Below are positions 10,808-21,539 of a stretch of 64,000 bases of DNA, in pieces. Under the pieces are notes generated by a model. It ran no database searches, was not told where the DNA came from, and saw nothing but the letters and a program-made list of their open reading frames with translations. How positions within the stretch are numbered: position 1 is the first letter of the stretch; each line of letters begins with the position of its first letter. Source of the stretch: Phialocephala subalpina (Eukaryota; Ascomycota; Leotiomycetes; Helotiales; Mollisiaceae); assembly GCA_900073065.1 (NCBI GenBank), contig FJOG01000029.1, positions 445,210 through 509,209 of the forward strand, given 5' to 3'. The position numbers were made by a program, and so were the translations under genes.

Positions 10808-11443
10808 TCAAGATACTTCAGCCTTGACAGAAGAAGCGTCTGAAATCAACTTCAAGAATTGCTTTCCGTAGCTCTCCAGTCTCTGCTCCATCTTCGCAAG
10901 CTCCCCCTGTACACTGTTACCAAACTCTGTCTTAAGAGCAGCCAGATTGCCGTCCAGCGTCTTCAACTTGGAGTACCTGGACTCGGGGTTGAACATATCA
11001 GGGTTGACTCTCCATTCAGCTGTCTTAACCATGGTGACATTGGTTATTGTCTTCGCCAATGCATCCTCAAACATTTCACAGGCTCGGGTGGCACCTGGTA
11101 AGTCCCTCTTCGCTATCTCCACGATTTTCTTCAACCACAAGGCATTGCAATTCTTCAGCATAACCTCCAAATCCTTCACTGTCTCCTTGTTGTCATGTTC
11201 CTTTGCCTCCTTGATGTGTGCCTGGATTTCCGTGCTCTGCTTTTGCCAAATGGCTACAGTCTGTTCATCGTTCTTGGCTAGGTCTTGCGGGGACTTTGGG
11301 GGTAGTTGAACGGCCTTGTCCTTGCACACGGGACACTTCTCAGGAGATTCGTAGAAGCTGTCCTGGTTTCCAAAGGTAAAGGGATAGTTATCGACAAACT
11401 CATACTGGTGCTTGCAAGCAAAGGACCAAGTGTGTTTTTTCAT
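10808..11443 (-). CDS. Cys/His-rich N-terminal, helical tail protein (paralogue C)
   Basis: A single exon of 211 aa starting MKKHTWSFACKHQYEF. The head has W-x-F-x-C-K-H and CPVCKD 30 residues later, so the CGH of the sister copies is CKH here. The core IWQKQSTEIQAHIKEAKEHDN and the following VMLKNCNALWLKKIVEIAKR align with the other two copies. A helical C-terminus (MEQRLESYGKQFLKLISD) follows. The ATG at 11443 is chosen because its spacing to W-x-F-x-C matches the paralogues; the upstream in-frame extension has only a TTG. It is the first gene of the three-copy minus-strand array. The molecular function is unknown. Confidence 0.7.
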   Translation of the reverse strand: MKKHTWSFACKHQYEFVDNYPFTFGNQDSFYESPEKCPVCKDKAVQLPPKSPQDLAKNDEQTVAIWQKQSTEIQAHIKEAKEHDNKETVKDLEVMLKNCNALWLKKIVEIAKRDLPGATRACEMFEDALAKTITNVTMVKTAEWRVNPDMFNPESRYSKLKTLDGNLAALKTEFGNSVQGELAKMEQRLESYGKQFLKLISDASSVKAEVS

Positions 11444-13673
11444 GTTGGCGGTAGGCTCAGACAATCGGTCCAGCTTCCCAAGCTCAAATCTGTACTGAGA
11501 ATTGGAGTCGTTGGTGTGCGTAGCTGCAAGATGATCGGGACTAGGGTGAAAGTGAGCCTGTGTTTGAAAGCTGATGGGAAGAAAAACTCACCTGTGCGCA
11601 ACTACAATCAAATTTCCGTGCGCGTTCGCAAAGGACCGACCAAGGTGTAAAAGTGCCCGAGTCGACCGCAGTGGTCTTGGAAATCGCAATGAGATTGCGC
11701 GGCCTTGGAGTTGAGTCGGTAGCAAAGATCGAGCTCTTGATGAGGAAGCCTAGGTATGCGATCTCGGGAACCGAGACGCGACTCGATCCACATGATGCGA
11801 AAGTCCCTCCATGCGTCGGACATCGTAAATCCCATCAAAGTTTGAGGCTCGATCAATTTTTCACTCCAGACATTGAGCTCATGAGGCCTGCCACGTGACC
11901 GGAGGTGTTGCAGAAACTGGACTGGACTCTAAGAACGGCGTGTGCAGGATCCTGATCTGGAATGAAGAGATTGACAGCTAGAAGAAAGCAACTAGTAGGA
12001 GGTAGAGCTTGCAGAGGACGTTCTAGGATCGAAGAGTTACAAATGTCTCGTGCTGGAGGCACTTGCCTTCCTGCATAGAGGAACCCAGAAAAGCAAGCAG
12101 GCCAAGTCGTGATATCTCACCTTTAGCACAAACTCCATCGTGCTGAGAGTGCACGAAAGGACTCGATGCTCTCAATCTTTGCAGGACATCATCTCCCATG
12201 AAGACAGTTCTCCTCGTGGTGATATGTCAATGGAATAAGAAATAGATTAGGATGATGGTCGTGCAGTCATAATCCCAAGAACTGCTGTCCACACGATCTC
12301 GAGAGCAACATTGACGGAAGTCATCGGACGAAAGATGAAACACGAAGAAGGAACGTGGAGGAGGGTCATAAATGCTGATGGAGGTGGGACAGAGCCGGGT
12401 ATTGGATCCAAGGTCCTGGTGGTCTTATCTTATCCAGTTCCTGGATTTGTAGCTTTCAGCTGGTCTGAAATTGTGGGTAATTTGTCCAGCCTTTGGAAGG
12501 CTGAAAAAGGAAGTTACAGACGGCCGCAATGTCACGGTGGAGATTGTTCTTTTTCGTATCGTGATCGATCATCGAGATTGATGTTCCTTTTTTGGGCCTT
12601 TGGTAAAGATGTTCAGCTCAGGTATGACCCGTGTGGAGTGCGTTGTTCGATTCGTACTGATCGTATTGCGCTTTGCAAGAGTGCGACCTCACTGCCCCGC
12701 ACTGGTATTCCTCCCCGAAGAGATCAACGGGTAATGGAACAGCCATGACAGGAGCTTGCTCCTCGTGGTCTCGGATCGATCTGCAAACGGTTATGAATTG
12801 CGGTGCGATAATGCAGCAACTCGAGCACGTACTGACTGAAGGTCCAAGAGCGCCTCTTCACGATGAAACCACAAACACCGAACCAGTAGCAACTCGTCGA
12901 CGTCGGCCAAAAAGAACAGCAAAGAACAGGCTAAACCATTCTCTCTCAGCCACGAGTCGTTCCTCCGGCCGAACTATTGGATTTTTCACGGTCGCACAGA
13001 CGTTCAGTGATGTGCCCTGGCAGCAGTGGTTGAGCATTGACCGCACCCGGGGCCAATCTGGACGCCCGCTTCATCGCAAATCGGTCCACAGCACCAAGCG
13101 AGTGCAAATCTCCGTCTGTGCCTAGATCAGCGCATCGACCAAACTCTCAGATCTTACGCTCTGACCAGATGCTCGACCCCGCGTGCTCGTGATAAACAAC
13201 TTCAGATGCAGACTTGTGCTTAATAAAGTCGACGGCGCATTTGGGATGAGTCGAGGATGGGTCGAGGACGGGTTCGTGCGATGTTTTGAGGGCGGGACAG
13301 AATGTTCAGCTCGGTGATTGCGACGCCTTAGCCACGCCGGACGGTGCAGAAGCTTCAAAGCTTAAGCAGAAGAAACGATGTGACTGGTCCGAATGCCCTC
13401 GAGAATAATCCAACCTCGAGTGCACAATTATTGTGAATGGCCAGAATCATTTAGAGGGCATTAATTGTGCAAATAAATGACCCGTCACGTAATGGATTGA
13501 CGGCTGGCGCAGTGCTGGCGAGGAAGATAGAGTCTGCCGTTGACAGTTCTGGAAAGAGCAGACGCCTCCTTCCTCAGCCCAACATAAAGAACAGCGCTTG
13601 CCCACTTTCTTGCTTTTTCACTTGAATCCATTTTGACTCTCCTCCTCCATCATCCATCGATTCATCATCCATC
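11444..13673. other. Intergenic, 2.2 kb
   Basis: No gene is supported. Several 70-150 codon frames exist but show no family motif, no consistent introns, and overlap antisense to each other. The last 300 bp (13370-13673) are the likely promoter and leader of the RGS gene and include pyrimidine-rich tracts just before its ATG. Confidence 0.35.
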
Positions 13674-15150
13674 ATGGCCTCAATGCCTTTTCCGTACCCA
13701 GAATGGGCGCGCTGGTACAAGAAGCCGTCGTATGTCGACGTCAATCAGTTCGCGACAGCTATCAGCGACAAAGCTGGCACTGCAACGAGTCCCAATTCTC
13801 CATCAAGCACGCCTCGTTCCAGTCTCGAACTCAAACGTCGCAGCAGCACCGATATCCCAAGCAAACTACGCCTGGAGAGGATCCTTAAGAACCAAACATG
13901 TATGCATCACTTGACTGATACCTGCTCGTCACTAACACTACACAGGCAGTCCGATGTCGCTGTATGACTTCTACATGTACCTGAAGTATATTGAGCATTC
14001 AGCAGAGAACCTCGAATTCTACATTTGGTAAGTTCGCTTCAGACTTCACATGAAGCATCACTAACATTGCGCAGGTTCAAGAACTACGAAGCGGGTCGCT
14101 TGACTGCATTCCCAGAACTTCCACGAGCCCTAACTCCCGTCGACAGCAGCGCCTTCTCCAAATCTGAGTCGAGTCTTGCCAAGCCATACAACGACGAGAA
14201 GTTCCCCCCGGAATCACCTACCACAACAGGTGACGGCGAGGGTCATGATGGTCTCAACTTCGAGGATAGTGAGTGCATCACAGCGCGTTCGACGACCTCT
14301 GCTAACCTCCCCAGCCGAGATATACGCGCGCATCGCAGCATTTGTGTCACCAATGAACTCATGTGGCACCAATAAATGCGGAACCAACTCGCCTCTCTAC
14401 AAACGTCCGTTCTCTCTGATTGAAAAGATTTGCACGGAAGAACAAATCAAGGAAGAAGGGAAGACATCAACCGAGATCCGGGACCTACGACGCACAGAAC
14501 TCGAGACTATCAAGACTCTCTTCCTCCTTCCTGGCTCGCCCAAAGAACTCAACATCCCAGCGCCAATGCGCAAGAAGGTCCTGACTGCGATTGAGACTTC
14601 AACAGAAGCCAAGCACCTCGAACCCATCGCAGAACACTGCTACCTCCTTCTCAAGTCATGTTCTCATCGAAACTTCGTTCGTCTCGGCGTCTCCAACGGG
14701 ACCTTTGAGACCGTCTGCATGGCCACTGGCCTTGGTATTGTCCTCACTGTCATGGGCTTCCTCTGCATGCTTCTCCTCGCCTTTGCATCGCCCGGTTTCC
14801 GCCGATCGTCTCGATGGAGGGGTATTGGGGTCTGGCCGATGTGGGCAACTGGCGTGGGGTTGATTCTATCAGGACTTCGTGGCAGCTGTTTCTTCCTTCT
14901 CCTATTCTCGCGACGCCAGCCACTTCCCTGGGAGCGATTCGAGGACGAAGGCACCATCACTCGGAAACGCTCGCGCTTCATCCGCCTCGTCTCCAAGCTC
15001 ATGATCTTCGATCGCAAGCTCAAGGTTAAAGACGACAACCTTCGGCGTTTACAAAGGAGAGTCGTGGTTCAAAGTCTGTTAGGAGGTGCTGGCTTTGCGA
15101 CACTGATGGTTATTGTTTTCCTGTCTCTTCCCATCTGGAAGGACATTTGA
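13674..15150 (+). CDS. Rax1-like RGS-domain membrane protein
   Basis: Four exons (13674-13899, 13946-14027, 14075-14268, 14315-15150) encode 445 aa; all three introns are 46-47 nt with GTATGC/GTAAGT/GTGAGT donors. An RGS-type segment begins with MSLYDFYMYLKYIEHSAENL and FYIWFKNYEAG (about residue 78 on). It resumes after an acidic/serine linker as TEIYARIAAFVSP, with RKKVLTAIETSTEAKHLEPI closing the domain. Three hydrophobic helices follow (FETVCMATGLGIVLTVMG, WPMWATGVGLILSG, FATLMVIVFLSLPIW). RGS plus C-terminal membrane helices is the architecture of yeast Rax1 and of the Rax1-like RGS proteins of aspergilli. These act at the cell cortex in bud-site/polarity signalling and may modulate G-alpha. 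Whether this one has GAP activity cannot be told. Confidence 0.85.
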
Positions 15151-16256
15151 TTTGCTCTGATATGCTAGCTGGTCCTCCGGGTTACCTGTACACTTTATGA
15201 TATCCCATCACGATTGCTCAATCACAACATTTATAATTAACGATTGCTCCCAGTCGGCCATTTCGTGGATAGTATAATGATTAATGAATTACGCTCCTTT
15301 GACGATAGACTTTTTTTTTGTCTTACTTCACTTGATGAGACGTGTTTGATAGCGTTTATCGGAACGGGATAACCTTGTACCCAAACTCAAACATCCTTGT
15401 GCGTGCTGAGACATACGCATCTTAGCTTGTTCCGTGCATCCTGAGGGGAAAGACTGATTGCGAGAAGTCTATTCTTAGAATTGAGGGATCCAAATTCGGC
15501 TTCTAACCATATGGGTTTAGAGGGGTCCAATTAAACCCCTCCCTATGCCTAGTTTCCGGCGTATCTACTAGCCATTAATATAAGAGAGGCCTCAAAAATA
15601 ACTATTAATAATAATAAAAAGTTTTTAATAAAATATAATCTTGAATATTAAAACGGGTTTTATATTACTTAAAAATAAACTTTTTAATTATTAGAATAAA
15701 TTTTATATAAAATAAATATTAAAATTATTAAATATAATAATAAAAAATTAAAATAAATTTTTTTACTTTAATTTAAAAAGTTTATAAATTAAAATAATTT
15801 AATAATTTTAATATATTATATATTATAATTATTATTTATAATAAATATAAAAAATATGAAGAATTTATCGAAATATCTCCGCAATACTGCGAATTCAGCG
15901 CCTTCCACTAAGCTGATAGCCCGACGCGTTCCTCAGATATACATGATGCAACCCTGCAGTCACTAATGCATTAACATCGTTGCAAGTCTCGAGCAATGAA
16001 GAATATGAAGAGGAAAGTAGCTCGAGGTCAAGAAGTTTCATTCAGATATAAGCAGCACTCAGCACTGTGCCTATTTAGGCCTCGAGCAGTTACCCCGCCA
16101 TTCAGCGCTGTTGGGCTGTAAAACCAGGCTCAAGTCACTAAGATTTCAGCGTTCACACGCTAGAACAGCCCCCTAAACCCAAGATATTAGCGATCATAAA
16201 TCCTGTAACGCGCTGGATATGTGGCGATAGAAAATGGCTGCAGAAGCTAGATCCGA
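15151..16256. other. AT-rich decayed intergenic DNA
   Basis: After the RGS gene, 15590-15860 is extremely AT-rich and almost purely A/T with no coding potential. The flanks have normal composition. This bimodal pattern is typical of RIP-mutated repeats in Pezizomycotina. No terminal repeats were found for this block. Confidence 0.6.
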
Positions 16257-16736
16257 AACGGGAACAGCTTGCGTTGCACGCTAGAGAGAAACATCTCCAC
16301 GTCTTGCTATCCTGCCCCAATTCTTCGGTTTAAAGTTACGAGATTCCTAATGCCACACCACTCTCTTCGCGAAAAATGCTCGACCTCCTTTGCTAACTGC
16401 CGCTCCTCTTCGAGACTCTACAGCCAGAAGCGCAGTATCTGATCAAGTCCCTTCTCCGAGTCGCGAGACCTCATAGACAACACATAATTGGGATTTTCAC
16501 GACCTCTCGCTATCCACACTCCACAAGCACCATAGCTATGTAGCTGACCAACCTTGAGGAGAGGCGTTAATGTGCGAAGTATTGTCAGCACCGCCACACT
16601 CTGTACCGAAACGTCCGCAAAATGCTCGACAGAACGATTAGGATAAAGACATACCGGTGCCAGCGTCTGTCATTTCGTGCCTTGATTGTGGCATTTTGAA
16701 AAGTAAGTTAATTGCGGCTCCTTCGACGGGCTCCAT
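16257..16736 (-). pseudogene. Decayed gene of unknown family
   Basis: The minus strand reads as a coherent protein with an ATG at 16736 (MEPVEGAAINLLFKMPQSRH). A GTATGT intron-like gap follows, then DVSVQSVAVLTILRTLTPLL, VGQLHSYGACGVWIARGREN, YVLSMRSRDSEKGLDQILRF, LEEERQLAKEVEHFSRREW, and VEMFLSSVQRKLFPF. Two TAG codons interrupt it, one after FWL and one after IGAG, before a final TAG. I do not recognise the family. The steady amino-acid composition between stops shows it was once translated. It lies between two AT-rich blocks and is most likely a degenerated accessory gene. Confidence 0.5.
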
Positions 16737-16928
16737 TGACTCTCGGTCTTGCCAGGCCCACCGGGAATCGGTACACTTCTAATTATACTGCAGAGCTGCC
16801 AGCAGAGACAGCGGTTTTCGGAATATCCTCAAGCGGTGAATCATAATGGGCACGAACGGCAAAGATCGACGCAATCACTCGCTATGGCAAAATTCAATAC
16901 TTTGTAAAGGCGAGTCCAGAGCCCACGA

Positions 16929-17685
16929 TGTACAATCGGGTCACATTAAAACTCGTCACGTGATCTTGTATTATTCTAACTTTGAACTATTATATTTTTA
17001 TTAAATTAAAACCAAATATTCTCGGGTTTAAAATAATATATTAACTTAAAAGCAAATTTCGCTTAAATATATATATAAAATATATAATAAATTATATTTA
17101 TATATTTATTAAATTTTAATTATTTTTAGTATAAAATTACTTTAATACTAAAGTAATAAATAATCTTTTATTTATAATATATAAATATTTAAATAAAGGA
17201 TAATAATATTTCCCAATTTTTAAAAAGATTTATTAAAATAAATAAAAGTAATAACTTTTTGAAAATTGAGATTTTCGTAATTTTCGCGTATTTTCGCTTA
17301 TTTTATACGAAATTTACAAGTTTTAAAATATTATTGAAAAAGTATTTGTTAATAAATTTTAAATAAATTTTCAAATTTGATATAATCTTTATATAAAATT
17401 TAATATTATTTAATAGTTTCAAATTCAAATCTTATATTTAATAACGAAAATTAATTCCTTTTTAATTAAAAATTAATTATTTTTATATAAAATTTAATAT
17501 TATATTATATAATAATTATTAATAATTATATATATTATATAGTTTTATATTATTATTCTAGTATAAATATTTCCAAAAAAAATTATTACGTAAAATTTTA
17601 TTTTATTTTGAACAAGCTATAAAAAGAATAAATTTGGGGTCTCAAAAACCACGTGACGAGTTTCAATGTGACCCGATTGTACCAT
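16929..17685. mobile_element. MITE-like element with terminal inverted repeats
   Basis: The left end begins gtacaatcgggtcacatt at 16930 and the right end (read as reverse complement from 17682) is identical for about 33 bp. The one exception is an A/G difference in the middle, through ...aaactcgtcacgtg. The interior (about 16975-17640) is extremely AT-rich, noncoding and probably RIP-mutated. TA occurs just inside both ends, so a TA target duplication with termini caatcggg... would fit a Tc1/mariner-type element, but other placements are possible. At about 750 bp with no transposase frame, it is non-autonomous. The near-identity of the ends against the degraded interior is notable. Confidence 0.8.
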
Positions 17686-17719
17686 CGCTCAAGAGTCAAA
17701 AACTGACAGGAGCAGGTAC

Positions 17720-18575
17720 ATTAAGGCACGCATGGCAGGAAAATGGTCCATTCGGAACGGAAAGCCATGGAATTGCTACACAGACTCATGCCGAAATTGG
17801 TTGTTGAGCCAGTACTACAGTAGGCTGGGGAAGTTACGAGAGCGTTCACGACATACACTTCTTCGTTGCCAGTTTCGTCGAGATAAGCGGAGAAGTCCCG
17901 AGCGTTGAGGTACTTCCAGCGTCAGTCGCCGAGATGCACGTATGGGGAGCGGAAATCGCGAAGGGCAAGTTTGGTTTCCCGATTGAAACATTCGTTGGGA
18001 ACAAACCCTAGATATTTCCGTCTAGCGAGACGTGGGAGATGTGCTTTGCCCAGGGAATGAAAGGGATATTCAACGCCGAACTGGAGACGCATGGACCAGA
18101 CGAAGCAATGATGTGTTTGAGGACATGATAGTGCAGAAGGTGATCCCTAGACTCCTTCGCCCGCTTGAGACGGAAGGCAGATCAATAAAACCAACACTGG
18201 TACATAGTAACTTGTGGGATGGAAATGCTTCTATCGATGTCAAGATGGGCAAACCAGTGATCTTCAATGCCAGTCTACTATTTGCTCATCACGAGTGTAC
18301 GTCGATGGACTGGTCTCTCAGCTGGTTACGTTGTGTGTTTGGGTACTGATATTTTTCTAGACGAGCTTGGTCCATGGCGTTGCTTGAGACATAAGATAGA
18401 TTATACGTACATTGATGAGTGCATCGAGCACTTTCCGGTGTCCGACCCCACCGAAGATTTCGATAATCGTTTACTCCTGTATGCTCTGCGGTTCGAACTC
18501 TATGCTTCCTCGTTGTATCCTGGCAATCTTCGATTTCGCGAAAGTAAGTCTTCTCCCCCCGATCAGACGCTATGG
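17720..18575 (+). pseudogene. Fructosamine/ketosamine-3-kinase family pseudogene
   Basis: The plus strand contains, in order, peptides of the fructosamine kinase family (PF03881, APH fold). These are GSYESVHDIHFFVASF, VEVLPASVAEMHVWG, GKFGFPIETFVGN, ETWEMCFAQGMKGIFNAELE, VIPRLLRPLETEGRSIKPTL, VHSNLWDGN, LGPWRCLRHKI, and ALRFELYASSLYPGNLRFRE. They are spread over different frames with stops (for example a TAG after the GNKP segment and a frame jump near 18110). The catalytic loop, normally H-G-D-L-W-x-G-N, reads H-S-N-L-W-D-G-N, so the catalytic Asp is Asn. The family phosphorylates sugar-derived ketoamines, leading to protein deglycation. The copy is non-functional. It starts 35 bp right of the MITE-like element. 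Confidence 0.75.
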
Positions 18576-19636
18576 CTGAGTATCGCCATAGCGCCAGAGA
18601 GATAATGGTGGTGCTCTTGAAGAAACATTTTGAAGGCTATAAGGGAAAGGGCATGCCCAGAAGAAGGGCATTTCGACTTGAGCGTTTGACCTTTATACCG
18701 TTGCTCCTCCGCGAGCCAGCTGTGTGCCATATTCTGGAGCACCGCTGTGCCATCGGAGGTCTAGAAGAGGAGAACAGAAGTAATTTGAGCTTGCTGCTTG
18801 GTCGGTCAAACGTCTTTGGGGGGCGACAGGGTCTGTGGCTCTTCGATTGGAAAATGAACACCGGTGGGAGAAATCGGAAGGCGTTCTATGATTTTGAATC
18901 TGTGTGTACTCGCGGATCATGAATCGAATATAATGGAGAAGACTTAGAAAGAAACAGATGGCACAATTACTATCAAGCTCATCTCTACTAGACACGTAAG
19001 CGTGTCACCCGAGCCCACTCGGGGCCGAGTCCGCTCGGGAAGTTCATACTCGATCCCTCGGCATCCTCCTATGGAAGAAAGAGTGCGTTCATACAGAGTC
19101 AGTAGTACGTCTAGGCTGCTCTAATCTCCCCCAACGGGGCCCCACGACAAGCCCTAATCCTTGTAAGATCTTGGCAGGGTAACTTTTCCGAAAATGCGGG
19201 GTAGAATGTTCCCCTGAAGCTACCCCGCATTGGAGCCGAGCTGCTTCGCGACTCTTCTTCGGATATCAAATTACTGAATTTTAAATGCGGCCGCACGTCT
19301 TCGTGGGGCCCCATGGGGGAAAAAAATGCACGGCGGCCTAGGTGCATCCATTCAGGGGGTGGAGCCGAAGGTGGAGGAGCCGGCACGAATAGGCCGGCGT
19401 CAAGAATGAAGTTGACTGTATTGCTCTTCTCGTGGTCAAGTATCCTTGTTGTAAACCTACATAAGATAGTAGTACTATGTATTAATTGATGAGCAGTACG
19501 CGTCGCCGATCTAGAGAATAAAGTATAAAGTGTAAGCTTTTCCCTCTGATACGTCTACTAAGAGCTTCGTCTATAAGTGATACATAGCCTTACCGGACAT
19601 CAGCAGCATCGCTATACTTTTAGTCAGTAACTCACA
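18576..19636. other. Intergenic with GC-rich hairpin
   Basis: No gene is supported. At 19193-19231 an 11-bp perfect inverted repeat (aatgcggggta / taccccgcatt) encloses a 17-nt loop. The stretch 18985-19400 is GC-rich, unlike the AT-rich DNA to its left. The final 200 bp hold the presumed promoter of the secreted-protein gene. Confidence 0.5.
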
Positions 19637-20692
19637 ATGCGTCTTCCGGGTCCATTTAGTATGCTTCGCTTGTCGCTGGGCCTCGCGGTGGCGGTGTCCG
19701 TGATGGGTGGAGCATCTCAGCAGGCGCCTTCTGCCGCCGCGTTGGTCGGCAGGAGTGCATCGAACACGTCGAACAGCGACTGCTCCCGGGAGTGCATGAC
19801 GACCATCGTCACCCAGATCTTGGATTCCATAGTAGCACACGACCCGCGCACACTGCCGATGGCAACGGTCTATCGGGCGACCGAAAACTCGCACCCAGCA
19901 GCACTCGGCATGATGACGCTGTGGCGTACCGTCACCAAAGCAGGCCCACCCAGCCTACTGGCAATCGACACCACGATCGGCACGGCGCACTTCGCCCTGG
20001 ATATCAGCGAAGGTAACGATGCGACAGAATCAGTCCTTCGGGGCCGAGTTAAGGTGGTCGACCAGCAGATCACCGAGCTGGAGCTATTCATCAACCGCTA
20101 CCGCGGCGACCACGGCTTCTCCTTCTCGGCCGCGGAACTTCCAACGAACTACAAGGCATTGATGTCGCCGCCGGCTAATCGGACAAAAGCGAGCCGGGCA
20201 ACGTTGGAGGCTCTGAGCGAGGCTCTCTTCGCTACGTCTAGCAACTTCTCGGTCAGCATCGGCGACGATTGCCAGTTCACTGAAATAGGCTGGAAAGTCG
20301 TTGATCCCGGGACGTACGGAAACGGTTCGACTGACCCGCTCGGTTGTAGCTGGCCCTCCGGTCACCCTACCGACACGAACGCACGAGTGGGCCTGGTCAT
20401 CGACGAGGAGTTGGGCTTCGTCGTGACCAGCGGTATAGTTCCGGGTAAGGTCTACCCTTACGGGCCTTACGGGAACCTCTCCGCCTTCATCCCGAACACC
20501 TTGAGTGCACCGCAGGAAGTGCAGGAGGCGTATTTCGAGGAGATGAAAGCCCTGGGTACTGTGCCGCTGCTGTCTCCCACCGGAGCCACCGGTGACACTC
20601 TCGAAGTGCTCCAGTACTACAACGACGAGCTCCAGGCCATGCAGATCAATGTCTACCTGAGCGGCCCGAATATGACATCGCCCTGGTTGTAG
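19637..20692 (+). CDS. Secreted protein, DUF8021-like
   Basis: An intronless 351-aa frame. A hydrophobic N-terminal segment (LSLGLAVAVSVMGGAS) ends in small residues, as expected for a signal peptide. The mature region starts with CSRECMTTIVTQILDSIVAH followed by DPRTLP. Fungal secreted DUF8021 proteins show a similar Cys-x3-Cys opening and D-P-R-x-L-P turn before an NTF2-like half-domain. Several N-glycosylation sequons are present (NRT, NFS, NGS, NLS, NMT). Codon choice is strongly G/C-ending, which sets it apart from the AT-rich, decayed neighbourhood and from most genes in the window. This could reflect recent arrival or selection for expression. The family call is from memory of the pattern, so it is moderate. 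It could be an effector or cell-wall protein; no activity is known. Confidence 0.65.
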   Translation: MRLPGPFSMLRLSLGLAVAVSVMGGASQQAPSAAALVGRSASNTSNSDCSRECMTTIVTQILDSIVAHDPRTLPMATVYRATENSHPAALGMMTLWRTVTKAGPPSLLAIDTTIGTAHFALDISEGNDATESVLRGRVKVVDQQITELELFINRYRGDHGFSFSAAELPTNYKALMSPPANRTKASRATLEALSEALFATSSNFSVSIGDDCQFTEIGWKVVDPGTYGNGSTDPLGCSWPSGHPTDTNARVGLVIDEELGFVVTSGIVPGKVYPYGPYGNLSAFIPNTLSAPQEVQEAYFEEMKALGTVPLLSPTGATGDTLEVLQYYNDELQAMQINVYLSGPNMTSPWL

Positions 20693-21539
20693 TAGATGTT
20701 GTTGATGCGATGTGGGGGTTTTTGGGTCACATTGGACGAGATATGCGAGAATATGGGCCCAGAGTCGTGTTTGCGACTATCTCCCTCGCTGTCGACTTGT
20801 TTCAACTTTAGTATTTCTCTTCTTACCCCATTCGTTTCAGTCGATCTATCACTGAGACGAGTTATAAACCGGCGTTTTACTAGTTAATTCTTAAATTAAT
20901 AGAAATGATTTGAAGCCGGTATGTAACTGAGTAATGAACAGTGTAAATAGTTAAAAAAGAGTTCACTCCCTATTCAAACCTCATCATCTATATCACGACT
21001 TCTTGATGGAACAGCTGTCCACCCTGAAGTATCGGAAAACATCTCTAGCGGCTTGTTCGCCGCAGAATCTGATCTTCTCATATCCAGCCTTGCCTCGGCC
21101 TGAACCTTCGCCCATGTCTTCAACGGTGATTGACTGCAGAAGCATTTTGAGATTGTTGGTTTTCTAGCTGCAATATTCTACAATCTTTAATTTTCTTTAA
21201 AACTGTCGTCAAACCAGCGCAATGTTTCCACTGCAAGTGATTAACTTTCCTCGCTGATCGCCTTTGACAGGCCTGGCGAATCGATCTTCTTCGAAGCGCG
21301 TCTCTTGAGCAGCGACATCGTGCGGAAGAAGATCGGTCGTGGGAGGGCCTCTCGAATAGCTTCATATCTCGTATCTCGCATTTTCGCTACGAAGTATACC
21401 CGGCGCTACTGTGCCGTCTTGACGACATCTCTGACTTTTGATCTTTTGATCTCTTCAACTCTGAGATCAACGACAGGACGATAAAGGAACGATATTAACG
21501 ACGCAACTATGGTAGAAAGATAAAGAGAAGAGATGTGGT
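20693..21539. other. Intergenic
   Basis: 3' flank of the secreted-protein gene and uncharacterised sequence. No recognisable gene, RNA or repeat. Confidence 0.35.

Noticed and set aside
11466..13360. Several 60-150 codon frames on both strands
   Set aside because: Mutually overlapping, no domains, no introns, no start context.
15590..15860. Mitochondrial insert or centromere
   Set aside because: Too short and without any mitochondrial coding similarity; RIP-type decay explains the AT content.
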